NCBI GenBank assembly: GCA_021396245.1
Contig: WNYE01000021.1
Coordinates: forward strand, 62,001-126,000
Origin: Sporothrix humicola
Lineage: Eukaryota > Ascomycota > Sordariomycetes > Ophiostomatales > Ophiostomataceae
Direction: 5' to 3'
Length of the DNA stretch: 64,000 nt
Below the pieces are notes generated by a model that saw only the letters and a program-made list of their open reading frames with translations, did not search any database and was not told the origin of the DNA. The translations under genes and the position numbers were made by a program. This document shows, one piece after another, positions 50,472-60,591 of the stretch (the stretch's first letter is position 1; each line of letters opens with the position of its first letter).

Positions 50472-51763
50472 TTTATTGAATTTCCTTCCGGGGTGCTGGT
50501 TTTTGGCTGTGTTTATACTTTTCCCGCTGGCAAATAGTCGCAGGCGGAGTTAGGTTGCTGGTATTACCGCCGGCCTATACCCTGGACTGGGAATATCGGA
50601 AGGCTTCTAGCGGTGAGAGTCGCTAACAATATTGCGAACAATAGCGAGCAATCTTGCTAGCAGAGACAGGTTTGCAAGTTTTGCGAGAGTGCAGGTGCTG
50701 AGGGGGTGGCACAATTTGTCCGGGTCTGGACACCGGTGGGGAATGCGGATGGTAGTCTGGCCGCGGAAGACCTGGAATAGAATCAAAGAGAATCTAGCGA
50801 GTTAGCAAGGATGCCTGTCATTATGCTGTCTTTCTGCCACAAAAAGGATCACCGTGCGCTATTTTGCTAGCTTGCAGAACGGTCGACTTACAGAGGAGGG
50901 GTATTCCACAGTGAAAGGAGGTGCGAGGAGATAGATCTTCTGGCCGAAGTCCGTCTAGACTCCAGATGTAGTAACACGCTGGAGATTGGGGACTTTTATC
51001 CGAGGGCGAGATCCGATTCCGATGTCTTTAATACTCTGTTCAGAACAGGACACTGAGGAGGCAGTGTTAGCAAGGTTCCCGGTATTTGGTGTTATCTGGA
51101 TGGGATCATTCATCCAAAGAGTAAAAATGATTCCTCTCCAATCGTATCTTGAGTTGCCAATCCCTGTTTGGTTTTTGCAATATGGCAAGGGCGGAAATGC
51201 TGGTCTTGGCTTGGGTCTGCACTTACAAGAATCAAACTGTGATGTTGAAAGTTGTCGAGTGCACAGCACTGATTGGTTGCAGAAACAAAGGATTAAGGTG
51301 AGAAGAGTAGTACGCAGACCGGCTGGACCGTTCCAGAGGACCGTGGGCCGTCGAGGCTAACGATATTTGCTGTAAACGAAGTCGTGTGATTGATGGAGAA
51401 TGGAACGGAAACCGAGCGAAGTGCTGCACCTGTGATATAGAAGCGGCCGGGCGCGATATCAAGAAAAGGGCGAAAGAGAAGCAAAAGGTGAACAGAAATG
51501 GCAATAAACGAGCAAATCCGAGCAAATGTGACGCTCTGGGTATGACTGAGAATGCAAATGCAATGTGACGAATGAAGAAAACTTTGTGCTGAGGGTCGCA
51601 GCTGACTGGCGGGTTGCTTTGAAAAGAGGTGGTGAAAAGATGTGCTTCCTGCAGGTGCTTTATGCACGGTGACGAATCTGAAAATAGAAAAGAGACAAAA
51701 GAGAAGGCTCAAAGAAAAGAAATCTAAGGCGGAGCGCAAAGGTGCACAGGCGAAATGGGGTAT

Positions 51764-51801
51764 AATCTAATTAATAAATAAGAATCTAATTAATAAATAA
51801 G
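51764..51801. repeat. Perfect 19-bp direct tandem duplication, AT-rich
   Basis: Two identical, adjacent 19-bp copies beginning AATCTAATTAATAAATAAG, read directly from the sequence. Confidence 0.95.
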
Positions 51802-52780
51802 AGGGTGTAAGTGAAAAAGTCGAACAAGAGCAACAAAGGCTGCAGTTGTATGAGAAGTGAAGGGCGAAGATGCAAGAAAAGTCTAAGGGACGCAAAAAAG
51901 AAATCAAGCAACGGTCAGAGCTCCAGAGCTCGTCTGTGTTGCGACGCGAAGGGAAAATGGAAAGGGACGAAAGGGTGCTGGGCCGACTGTGAGGAGGACT
52001 GAAGAGAAAAGAAGAACCAAGAGATCCACGATAGCATTGGTTTGGACGAGCCGCTGGTAGTTAAATACGGAACTGGCTCGACAAACTTGGCTCGACAGCT
52101 TTGGCCAATCTGTGGCCACGCGTGCGTCGTGTTCTGCGGTTTGCGGTCTGTGTCTTCACATCCTTTGCGCGAGATCACCGTCGTAGCTCTCTCTCACTCG
52201 AGGGTATCCGTTTGTGCATGGGAGATCTGTCGCGGGAAGCACAGGGGTGGAGGAAAAGGAAGCAAAAAAAAGCAGAAGGCCCAAGTCGTCAAGGGGTGTG
52301 GATATGGGCCGGGGCCGCCGCCACCCAACCAGAACCCCCGGCCGTATCTTGATGCCCTTTGCTTTTGAAGTCTTGAGGCTCCATCCTCAAGACGCCTGTG
52401 GGTTTGTTTGACAGGCTTCGTTCGGTTGCTTCCTTGACTTGCCAAGCTCTCTCGATGCTCCTCTGTTGGCCAAAGCCCGAAAAAGAAGCCCCTTTTCATC
52501 CTGTTTTGTCTGTGCCTCTGGCGGCGTCAGTGTGTTGACAAAAATAGCGAGGCCTGTTGTCTGGTTGTCGGTGTGATACAAGCATTTCGACTTACCAGAT
52601 GCAGCAACACCTTCGCTTGTCCAAGCAAATGGAGAGGCTCTCGGTCCTGGAAGTGAATGGGCCACCTGGTATATCACGACGTTGGCACTCCAGTCGAATA
52701 TTAGGTTGTCCTGTTCAACGTCGTAACCGTGGACTCCACCGCTCTTCTCTCCATTTGATATCTCGTTTTGGGCGATTTGC

Positions 52781-52818
52781 CGTTCTTCCTGGGCCGTTCT
52801 TCCTGGGCCGTTCTTCCT
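52781..52818. repeat. Tandem repeat, 14-bp unit CGTTCTTCCTGGGC, about 2.7 copies
   Basis: Two perfect copies plus the first 10 bases of a third, in non-coding DNA. Confidence 0.93.
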
Positions 52819-55398
52819 CGTGCTTTTCGTCTTCTTTCTCCCTTTCCTCCCGCTTCCTCTTTTCCCCTCTTGGCGATCAGTCTCTTCTAGCCGCCATCTT
52901 CCTTGGAGGTCTTGTTGCATCGAGAAGGGTGGTTTGTTCCGACGAGCGACAGGCGGGATGTTCGCCCTCTCTTTTGACGGTGGCACTGAATGCGCTGTGG
53001 TGATCCTGGCGAGACGGGGATGAACTGCAGGGATCTGTTCAGATCAATGTGTGTTTTGGTTTGGGGACAGAAGAGGCAAAAGAACAGGGGAGGCGCACCC
53101 AAGTGGCAAGGCTGCCCCTTCCCGTTGTGTCTCAAGCTCTGTAGAGACAGGGCTTGAGTGGCTCCTGCCGTCTAGGGTCAGATACGACGATGTTTCTGCG
53201 ATTCGCTCTTTCCTTTCTTTTCTTCATGTTTGCCCGTGGTCCCTTTGCTCCTTCCATAAAGTTTGCAAAACAATACAACCTGCAGGCACAGATATTGCAG
53301 GCAGGAGCATCGTGAGAAGTGATATCGCACAGACCTATGCAGCCTCTTTCCTTGTGATTGTAGTATATCAGAGCGACTTCTTATCTATGGCGAGTTCCCT
53401 GCACCGCTCTTTCCAAACACCGCTCTTGCCATGTTAAAAATATGACGGTACTCTGTAGAAACCTTCTCATTTGTTCGCTCTTTCCTCACATGTCCCTGTA
53501 GCTTATGTTGTTACGTTGCCGCTCCCAAAGGTCCATTGTTTGCTGGGGAACGGGTGTATTTTTTCCTCATGAGTTTGACCCGTGCGGATCACACTCCGCT
53601 GCCCACCGGTCTCTAGCGCGAATCAATCACCACGTTGTGGAGCTGGGGGTGAAAGCAGCTAACATAAACAAGCTCCAGAAGCACAGAGGCTCAAGAAGCT
53701 GCCGGGGCCTTACCCACCGTGCCGTTGGGAACGGCCCCGCTGTCCTCTGACGGCAGCACAATGCTCAGTTCAGCTGGTTGGTGCCTTCCCTTTGGGTTCG
53801 ATGCTTGTTCTTTCCATTTTGCCAGTTTTGCCCTGTCTTTTCTGTGCCTTCTGTGCCTTCCCTCTTCATCGGTGATCGACCAGAAGGGCCGGTGTTCCAA
53901 ACCCAGACACAAACTGCTCTTTCCCCGCCGCCTTTTTGCACCTGTTCTGCCCTCACTCCCACGTGTTTTGACATTGCACTGCGACAGGACAGGAACGGCA
54001 GGACCGTCCCAAACCAGTGCCAAGACCCGGCATTCTGTCTCTGGCACAAAGGGGGAAAGAGCGGTAATAATACCATTGTGATATCTTACTATTAACCTGT
54101 GAGATTCACCAAAAAAAGACACAAAGGCACAGGGTGACACTCATAACGGCGTTTTATGGCCGTGTAATTATTACGTTGCACGCCTCACTGCGGAGAATTT
54201 TTGTTTGAACACTGTTTTCGCTTCCCCCAAATCTATCTCTCTATGTAAGAAACCCTCAGGCCTTGTGGGTTTGATTTAGGCCAGCCCATTGAGAGCGGAG
54301 CCCTGCTGTCTCATCTGGGAGGAGCCTCTGAATTGTAGGCGCTGAATGGACCAGAGAGATGAAACGGGGGGCCATTTTGCTGCCAAAATACCCCTAACGC
54401 CCCTAAAATATCCACGAGAAGGGCATATCCCAAACACAACCGTGCCAGTCAGACCCACTTGCCTGCTCGTTTGAGATAAGGTAAGATGGCAGAGAACTGG
54501 GGGAGATAAATGGCCGCGAGAAGCGAGACGGAGAAAACAAAACCAAAGGTCCAGCTAAAAAGGGTAGATAAAACAAAAATAACAAAACAAAAGGCTGGGG
54601 ATCATCGAGATAGGGGGCATGAGCTGGGCGTCTGTCGGAAAAGAAGCAGGGCTCTGCTTGAACTTGGGAGTTCGTATGGTATCGAAAACGCGGAGCATTG
54701 TGTCGAGGCCTGTCACCGTTGACGTGGCCTGGCTCATCATTTGCTAATTATTTGTTGACCGAGTGATTGCTTAGGCGCTAAAGATAGCAGACCGCCATTG
54801 CGCCATAGAGCGACAAGACTTGCTGATAAAAAAAAGAGAAGCAGCTGGCATTGCATTGTCGTCACATCTAACCGCTGGAGGAAGAAGGCCGAAGGAAGAT
54901 GTGGATGGGTCACACTGTCGGTATCTATGCCGAAAAAAGCTGCCTGTCTCGCGTATCTTTGCCTCGACCAGGACCTCGTGGCGGCCCTTCCCTCCCCTTT
55001 GTCTGGTTAGGTCGTATGTCGTCCTTTCGTCACTGCCGTTGAGATTCTCCTATTTTGGGGATTCGTTTCTGATCTCTTTGTTGGTTCTCGTTTTTATTTT
55101 CCCCTGACCCGACTAAAACAAGCCGACATAGGGCGGGATTCTATGCCGTCGAGCTTCGTTGTTTTGCTTCTTGATCCGCGGCCTGGCCTGCATGAGATGC
55201 GCTTCGTGGGGACGGTTCGTGACCCTCGCATCGTCTGTTGTGCGTCGTGCATCGTGCACATCACTGCAGCCGTAGCCTAAAAAGGTAAGACCGGCAGCAA
55301 GTGAATGTTGAGCTGTGCCCCAGAAAGCGGGAGCGTTCAAAACACGTTGCAAGTGAGCGAGAGCAGAAAAGAGTAAGAATGATAGACAAGATATCAAA

Positions 55399-56439
55399 TC
55401 ATTCTCTCGGTGCAGCCTTCCACTTGAGGGCATCTTCCAACTTCCCTTGCACCGTTGAGCGGAGGAGGCCACGCAAATCGGGGCCGTCGTTGCTGCTGTT
55501 GCTGTCTAGTGCCATGCCGTCGCCGGAGGCGTCAACAGCTTCTTGGCTCTGACAGCAGATCTTCTTTGCCGCGGCAAGCGCTTCGTCCCACTCGCCCATG
55601 GTGAACTCGCCCTCACTCTCGGCAAGCAAAAGCTTGTCGTCCTGGGCAGAGAAGGCAAAGACGTGTGTCGACCGAGCCGTCGATGCATCCCGCGGCGAGA
55701 AGCTGCTGACGATCTTGGTCTGGGCGCTGTTGCCGGAAGACGGCATAATGGCCAGGGACACAGCTGTCGCTGTGGTCCGCATGGGGATGCTGGCCGAGAG
55801 CAGAGCAAGAACTGCGCTCTGCAGCAGCGCTGGCAGAACACCAAGGTTCTATTGGTATTAGCATGGGAAGGACATGTAAGAGGACAAAAAAGAAAAAAAG
55901 AGAGTAGATGGTACTCACCAGGCCAGGCGTATTCAACCGTGTGTTGACATAGTCGTTCTCAGGTGCCGACTGGACTTGCAAAACAACTTGGATGAGACAA
56001 CGCGGAAAGTCGTGCACGAGAATGATCTCTTGTAGTGTGTTTTTCAGAACAGACTCGAGATGGCGTTCACTTGGGCCTATATATGTGTCAGAAAGCGTGT
56101 TGTGAGCAGAATGGACTTGAGACAAAAATCATATGTTCAACGAACGATGTGGGATGAGAAAGGGTGACAAGGGGAGAAAAGCCCCTTGCAAACCCCCTCC
56201 CTCCTCTCTGTTCCCAGCACCACGATGCCAACGCAAGCGAGTAACTCACCTCCAACGCCAGCAGCCGGTCGTACGACAACATCGACGGTGGCTTCGTCGG
56301 GATCTTCGTCCCGTCTTTGTGCCTCAATGGGACCGTTTGCGGAGGCAGTGATTGTGTAGCCGGCATAAGAGTAAGTTGCTGAGCCGTCTGCGCGAGGCAG
56401 CGGTGAGAGCACGGCCAGCGGTTCTGCGATGGCTGTCAT
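55399..56439 (-). CDS. rrp46: Exosome core subunit Rrp46 (RNase PH fold)
   Basis: Structural subunit of the RNA exosome ring, needed for 3'-5' RNA processing and decay in nucleus and cytoplasm. Exons 56439-56250, 56076-55919 and 55848-55399 encode 265 residues. Introns are 173 and 70 nt with GTGAGT donors. The RNase PH fold is visible: an N-terminal block with ADGSATYSYAGYTITASANG and EATVDVVVRP, a middle GPSERHLESVLKNTLQEIIL and YPRT-like DFPRCLIQVVLQVQ, then NLGVLPALLQSAVLALLSAS and STHVFAFSAQDDKLLLAESE. The subunit is catalytically inactive in yeast and humans. The assignment to Rrp46 and not another PH subunit rests on the short N-terminus and the GPSER block. It is divergently transcribed from the PP2A activator, 654 bp apart. 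Confidence 0.87.
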
Positions 56440-57093
56440 TGTGTATGTATGGGAATGAATAAGCTATGCGTGTGTATGGTTGAGTCTCAGGGTGTGTTGT
56501 GGCGGCGCAATGGTGCTTTGAATTGACAGTGTGTTGAGCTTTGAAGCGTTTGTTGACGAGGCTCCAGAAAAAATCTTCATACAAAAAATTTATGGCAGGT
56601 AATACCGCCCTGTGTTCTGGAGCCTCGTTCTTTCCCAATTGAATGAAGCTAAGATAAGCCGCTAGCTGGGCCGTACCTACCCCGCAAGATGGAGCTTTCT
56701 CTCACCAAGAGGCAAGCACAACACGCTAACGACAGGGCGAAAACCGCCACTTTGCTGGTCGTATTTTTTGCCGCCTTCTTCACGTTGTTCTTTCCTTCTA
56801 CGGAGTAATAAAATACGTCAGATCTCCAAAAACCCTTGCTTGTCCCGTCCACCATCGTGCCATCTTTTCTTTTTTCAAACAACACTCCGACACAGCACAA
56901 GCTGGAAATCGAACGACATCTACGAACAACCGAACACGCTTTTCTTTTTACATCCGCCCGACCTTTTCGGATCATAGGACCCTGATTGTGTCATCGACCA
57001 CCGCGTTTCAAAACATCCCCCGATATTCCATTTTTGAAGGAATTGGTCATCACATAATATTGATCCGAGACTCCCGTCTTTTCCGGAACTGTC
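56440..57093. other. Divergent promoter region between Rrp46 and the PP2A activator
   Basis: Both start codons face outward. The right half is C/T-rich on the + strand. A TACGGAGTA motif lies at about 56799-56807. No coding region was seen. Confidence 0.6.
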
Positions 57094-58662
57094 ATGTCTG
57101 CCCCGAGCAGTAATCCGGCCGCCTCCATGGCACCTCCGCAGCCGCCCACCCGTGCCGCAGACAGCATTCCCGATCTACGCAACCGCATCCCGAAATTAGA
57201 ACCCCGCCGGCGCAAAGCCCCTCCACCCAACCTGACACCGCCGCCTGAGACGCCAGCATTGCCCCCGCCGACGGCTACCTCGGAGAGCGAAGGAGAGCAT
57301 GAGTTTATCATCCCGCGCCGCCGGATTCTGAGCCCGAACGACCACGAGCTGTTTTTGGAATCGTCGACCTGTACCCTTCTTCAGGCATGGGTGTTTGGGC
57401 TGGCAGATTCGGTGGTGGACACATCTGCAGGCGTTTATGGAGATGCCATGAAGGCAGTGACGCCACCGCAGCCAACAAAAGACGGATTGGCAGAGGCTGT
57501 CCCGGGCCAATACCGTCCACAACAGCAGCAGAAGGTGTACCAGAAGAACCTGGAGCAGCGGTCACTCTCGCCAATTGTCCTGACACTGCTGTCCATTCTC
57601 AACGATGTGGAGGCGCTTGTCTATGCCAACCCGCCTGACGATGCTGGCGGCTCGCGCTTCGGCAACAAACGGTTCCGCGGGTTTGTGGACCAGGTGCGCC
57701 AAGAGGCGCCAAAGTGGCACAAGGTCCGACTGGGCCTGAAGGATGCAGAGGAGGGCAAGGCGTCTGCTGTTGCTGAGGCCTCTACCTACCTGTGCCAGGC
57801 CTTTGGCAACCGCTCCCGCATCGACTACGGCTCTGGCCACGAGCTGCACTTTATCGTGTGGCTGCTGTGCCTCTACCAGATGGGCCTGGTGAAGAAGGAC
57901 GATATGCCGGCGCTCGTTCTGTGTGTGTTTACGCGCTACCTGGATATAATGCGCCTTGTGCAGACGACATACTACCTGGAGCCTGCTGGCTCGCACGGCG
58001 TGTGGGGTCTCGATGACTATCAATTCCTTCCGTTCCTGTTTGGCGCCGCGCAACTGATGCACCACCGCTATATTACGCCGCGGGCCGTGCACCAGCCTCT
58101 GACGCTCGAGCAGTTTGGCGACGACTACCTGTACCTGGGCCAGGTGCGGTTTGTCAACAGCATCAAGGTAGCATCGACGACGAATGTGGTGCAGCCTGGC
58201 GATGGCGAGAAGCTGGCGTCTGGTGGCAGCAGTGGCGGCGGCGGTGACAACAGCCTGCGCTGGCACAGCCCGATGCTGGACGACATTTCTGCAGCTAGGA
58301 ACTGGGAGAAGGTCGAGGCGGGCATGCGGCGCATGTTTGTGGCCGAGGTGCTGCGCAAGCTGCCGGTGATGCAGCACTTCCTGTTTGGTTCTCTGGTGCC
58401 GGCCGCACCGGGAATGACTCCGCCGCGTGAGGGTAAGGAGGCTGACGAGACGGGCGCTGGTGTGGACGACGAGGACGACGAGGACGCAATTGTCGACGGC
58501 AACGACAAGGTCGACGTTTTCCAAGAGGGCGGCGTGCGGCACATCCACAACCCGAGCGGCTGGGGTGACTGCTGCGGTATCCGTGTGCCGAGTAGTCTTG
58601 GTGCTGCCGGCGAGCTGCGCAAGACTGGCCGCGAGCCTCTACGGCGGATTCCCTTTGACTAG
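57094..58662 (+). CDS. rrd1: PP2A activator, peptidyl-prolyl isomerase (PTPA / Rrd family)
   Basis: Activates type 2A protein phosphatases and has prolyl isomerase activity. Single exon of 522 residues. The family body runs from about residue 85 to 440. It includes FRGFVDQVRQEAPKWHKVRL, RIDYGSGHELHFIVWLLCLY (the signature nucleotide-binding region), LVLCVFTRYLDIMRLVQTTY, and GVWGLDDYQFLPFLFGAAQL. The Pro-rich N-terminus (1-80) and the acidic insert near the C-terminus (GVDDEDDEDAIVDG) are extra. Filamentous fungi have two paralogues; the long tail favours the Rrd1 type, but this is a weak call. The start at 57094 is the first ATG, after a pyrimidine-rich leader. Confidence 0.92.
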   Translation: MSAPSSNPAASMAPPQPPTRAADSIPDLRNRIPKLEPRRRKAPPPNLTPPPETPALPPPTATSESEGEHEFIIPRRRILSPNDHELFLESSTCTLLQAWVFGLADSVVDTSAGVYGDAMKAVTPPQPTKDGLAEAVPGQYRPQQQQKVYQKNLEQRSLSPIVLTLLSILNDVEALVYANPPDDAGGSRFGNKRFRGFVDQVRQEAPKWHKVRLGLKDAEEGKASAVAEASTYLCQAFGNRSRIDYGSGHELHFIVWLLCLYQMGLVKKDDMPALVLCVFTRYLDIMRLVQTTYYLEPAGSHGVWGLDDYQFLPFLFGAAQLMHHRYITPRAVHQPLTLEQFGDDYLYLGQVRFVNSIKVASTTNVVQPGDGEKLASGGSSGGGGDNSLRWHSPMLDDISAARNWEKVEAGMRRMFVAEVLRKLPVMQHFLFGSLVPAAPGMTPPREGKEADETGAGVDDEDDEDAIVDGNDKVDVFQEGGVRHIHNPSGWGDCCGIRVPSSLGAAGELRKTGREPLRRIPFD

Positions 58663-59283
58663 GATCGGATGGCTATGTATATCAGACTCAGCATCAGGCG
58701 TTAGGGGGGATTATAGACTTGAATCACATTGCCAGGAATGGGTTTACAGTTACTTTATGTGGTAAAAACAGTTCACTGCTGAGAAGCATTTACAAGATAC
58801 AGAAAATTCAAATGGAAAAAACTTCATTGATCGCTAGATATTTTGACCCCTCGTCCAGCGTAGTGTCCCGGAATCCCAACCAGTTCGCATAGGGGCAAGA
58901 GAAAGCATTAAAAACAGGCGAGCGTGGCGGAACTGTGCCGATGCAAAAGGACAGAAATAAACACTTGAAGACACGCAAAACCGCTGGCCCCATTCCGATA
59001 TGTGAGGCCGTGCGTGCAAGGACGAGACTTGGGTATGTGCAAGCCATGTGTACCGATAAGAGGGAACGTAGTCGTGAAATGAGAAGAGGCGGAATATCAG
59101 AACCCGAAAGTCGCAGAGATAGAAAGAAATAAAGAATAATGCAATATGCCACAGAGGGTATCAGAGCGAGACCGGCCAGCTCAAGGCCGCCGGTCGGTAA
59201 TTAAAATTCAGAAGCGGACGCATAAAAAGGAATAAAATCATCATAGGTTAGAGGCCGAGAGCATGGAGAGGTTGAGAAGTGCC
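58663..59283. other. Convergent 3' region
   Basis: The PP2A activator and the next gene end here facing each other. A 7-bp stem hairpin (GACCGGC ... GCCGGTC, 12-nt loop) lies at 59170-59195. No coding region was seen. Confidence 0.55.
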
Positions 59284-60591
59284 TCAGTCCTCCCAGATCG
59301 TCTCCAAGTCAAGATCGCCTCGTCGTTCGGCACCACAGACACTCCAGCGCTTCCGCTTGTCGCGTGAGCCAAAACTCAGGGTTCGGCCGCGTGTAGGAAC
59401 ATCTAGACTGCCACGACCGCCCTTGCCATCACCGTCTACTGCGTCAGCTGCAGCCTTTAGCTGGGCCATGCGCTCAGCTTCGAGAGCAGCCTCTTCAGCG
59501 TCAGGTGAGTCGGGAATGGTCTCCAAGCTGGAGATGCTCGGGCTTCGTGACCGTGTGGACGTTGGTGTCGAAGGAACTGACGACGACGACAGACCGCCCA
59601 AGCTGCTGTAGGATGGAGCAGACAAGAGCGTGTCGGATGGCCTGTAGAGAGGCGAAGATGCTGCAGACGAGGGCGGCGTAACAGTCACGGATGCTACTGG
59701 AACTGCCGGTGCCTGGCTAGAGACTGAGATATCGGGGGTGGCGTTCGTAGCCGTGGGCGTGATTGAGTTGGCGCTGGAGGTGGAGTAAGCTGACGCGACT
59801 GAGGTCGTTGAGGTTGTAGAGGTGGTGGATGTGATTGAGGAAGAGGATGTGGTGGACGTGAGTGAGGGTGCAGATGCGGTGTGTGGGGTAGGTGTCAAAG
59901 ACGAGGATGCTGAACCACCACTGGAGGAAGAAAGCCGCCGGTATGGCGAAGACGGACGCCGCGTTCGTGCAAGTGGCTGGCTTGTGATACTGGTGTTGAG
60001 TGTGCTGTCGGCCGGAATCGTTTGTAGTGGTGTTTGAATTCCGAGGCTGGGAGAGCTGCTTCGTTCGGGCAGGCCAAGACTGTCCGAGTCGTGGATGACG
60101 GAAACACGCGTCGGTGACGAGGGAAATACGTCTTCGACAAGGCTCTTCTTTGGCGTCCGCATAGTCAAAGCTGGCGGCCGGTGGCCAAGTGTCGGGCTGG
60201 ATGTGCGTGGATCGGTGAAGAATTGCAGGTGGCCAGCACCGTTCACACCTGGCATAGACCGTGTTCGTCCCATGGCAGGTGGATAGAGGCTGCCCACGCT
60301 GGCAGTCGATCGTGACCGCATATGCGAGCCAGAGAGAGGAGAAGCCGTACGAGGACGGTATGGGAGAGCAGCTGGTGACGGTGCCCACGAAGGCGAGCTA
60401 GGCGATGGTGGTTCAGTAGAGCGTCGAAGGTTTGGCGGCTTTCGTAAGTTGCTTTCCGGGTCTGTGGACACATGCGGTGGAAGCGGTGTTGGCGAGGCAA
60501 ACGTAAAGGGCGACGAGCCCTGGAGGCGCATCGTCGGCAGCGGCGAGGAGCGAAACTCCTCCATCCGCTCGGTCTCGGGCACAGGCTCCAT
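59284..60591 (-). CDS. Ser/Pro/Thr-rich low-complexity protein of unknown function
   Basis: A single 435-residue frame, probably disordered over most of its length. The first 110 residues are Pro/Ser-rich (for example SSPFTFASPTPLPPHV). The middle has long Ser/Thr runs, about residues 225-275. Short conserved-looking islands are LETIPDSPDAEEAALEAERM and, at the very end, KRKRWSVCGAERRGDLDLET followed by IWED. Similar fungal proteins are often named basic proline-rich protein, without known role (recalled, not searched). The charged, ordered C-terminus after a disordered body suggests a docking segment, but this is inference. No signal peptide or membrane segment is seen. The long open frame and consistent C-ending codons support it as a gene. 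Confidence 0.72.
   Translation of the reverse strand: MEPVPETERMEEFRSSPLPTMRLQGSSPFTFASPTPLPPHVSTDPESNLRKPPNLRRSTEPPSPSSPSWAPSPAALPYRPRTASPLSGSHMRSRSTASVGSLYPPAMGRTRSMPGVNGAGHLQFFTDPRTSSPTLGHRPPALTMRTPKKSLVEDVFPSSPTRVSVIHDSDSLGLPERSSSPSLGIQTPLQTIPADSTLNTSITSQPLARTRRPSSPYRRLSSSSGGSASSSLTPTPHTASAPSLTSTTSSSSITSTTSTTSTTSVASAYSTSSANSITPTATNATPDISVSSQAPAVPVASVTVTPPSSAASSPLYRPSDTLLSAPSYSSLGGLSSSSVPSTPTSTRSRSPSISSLETIPDSPDAEEAALEAERMAQLKAAADAVDGDGKGGRGSLDVPTRGRTLSFGSRDKRKRWSVCGAERRGDLDLETIWED

Larger units (their letters stand above)
50472..55398. other. Gene-free 4.9-kb region
   Basis: The left part, to about 52 kb, is purine-rich on the + strand, so pyrimidine-rich for the - strand NAD kinase, and is probably its promoter and leader. 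No open frame in the rest looks like a conserved protein. The longest, 52387-52986 on the - strand, has low-complexity Arg/Lys/Gln composition and no recognisable motif. Two short tandem repeats are listed separately. No RNA gene or transposon hallmark was seen. Confidence 0.55.

Noticed and set aside
52387..52986. 199-codon open frame on the - strand
   Set aside because: Low-complexity Lys/Arg/Gln composition without any family signature, inside a gene-free region with many overlapping frames.
57562..58548. 328-codon open frame on the - strand
   Set aside because: It lies wholly opposite the PP2A activator and its residues (many Arg, His, Leu, Val) reflect the complement of GC-rich coding DNA.
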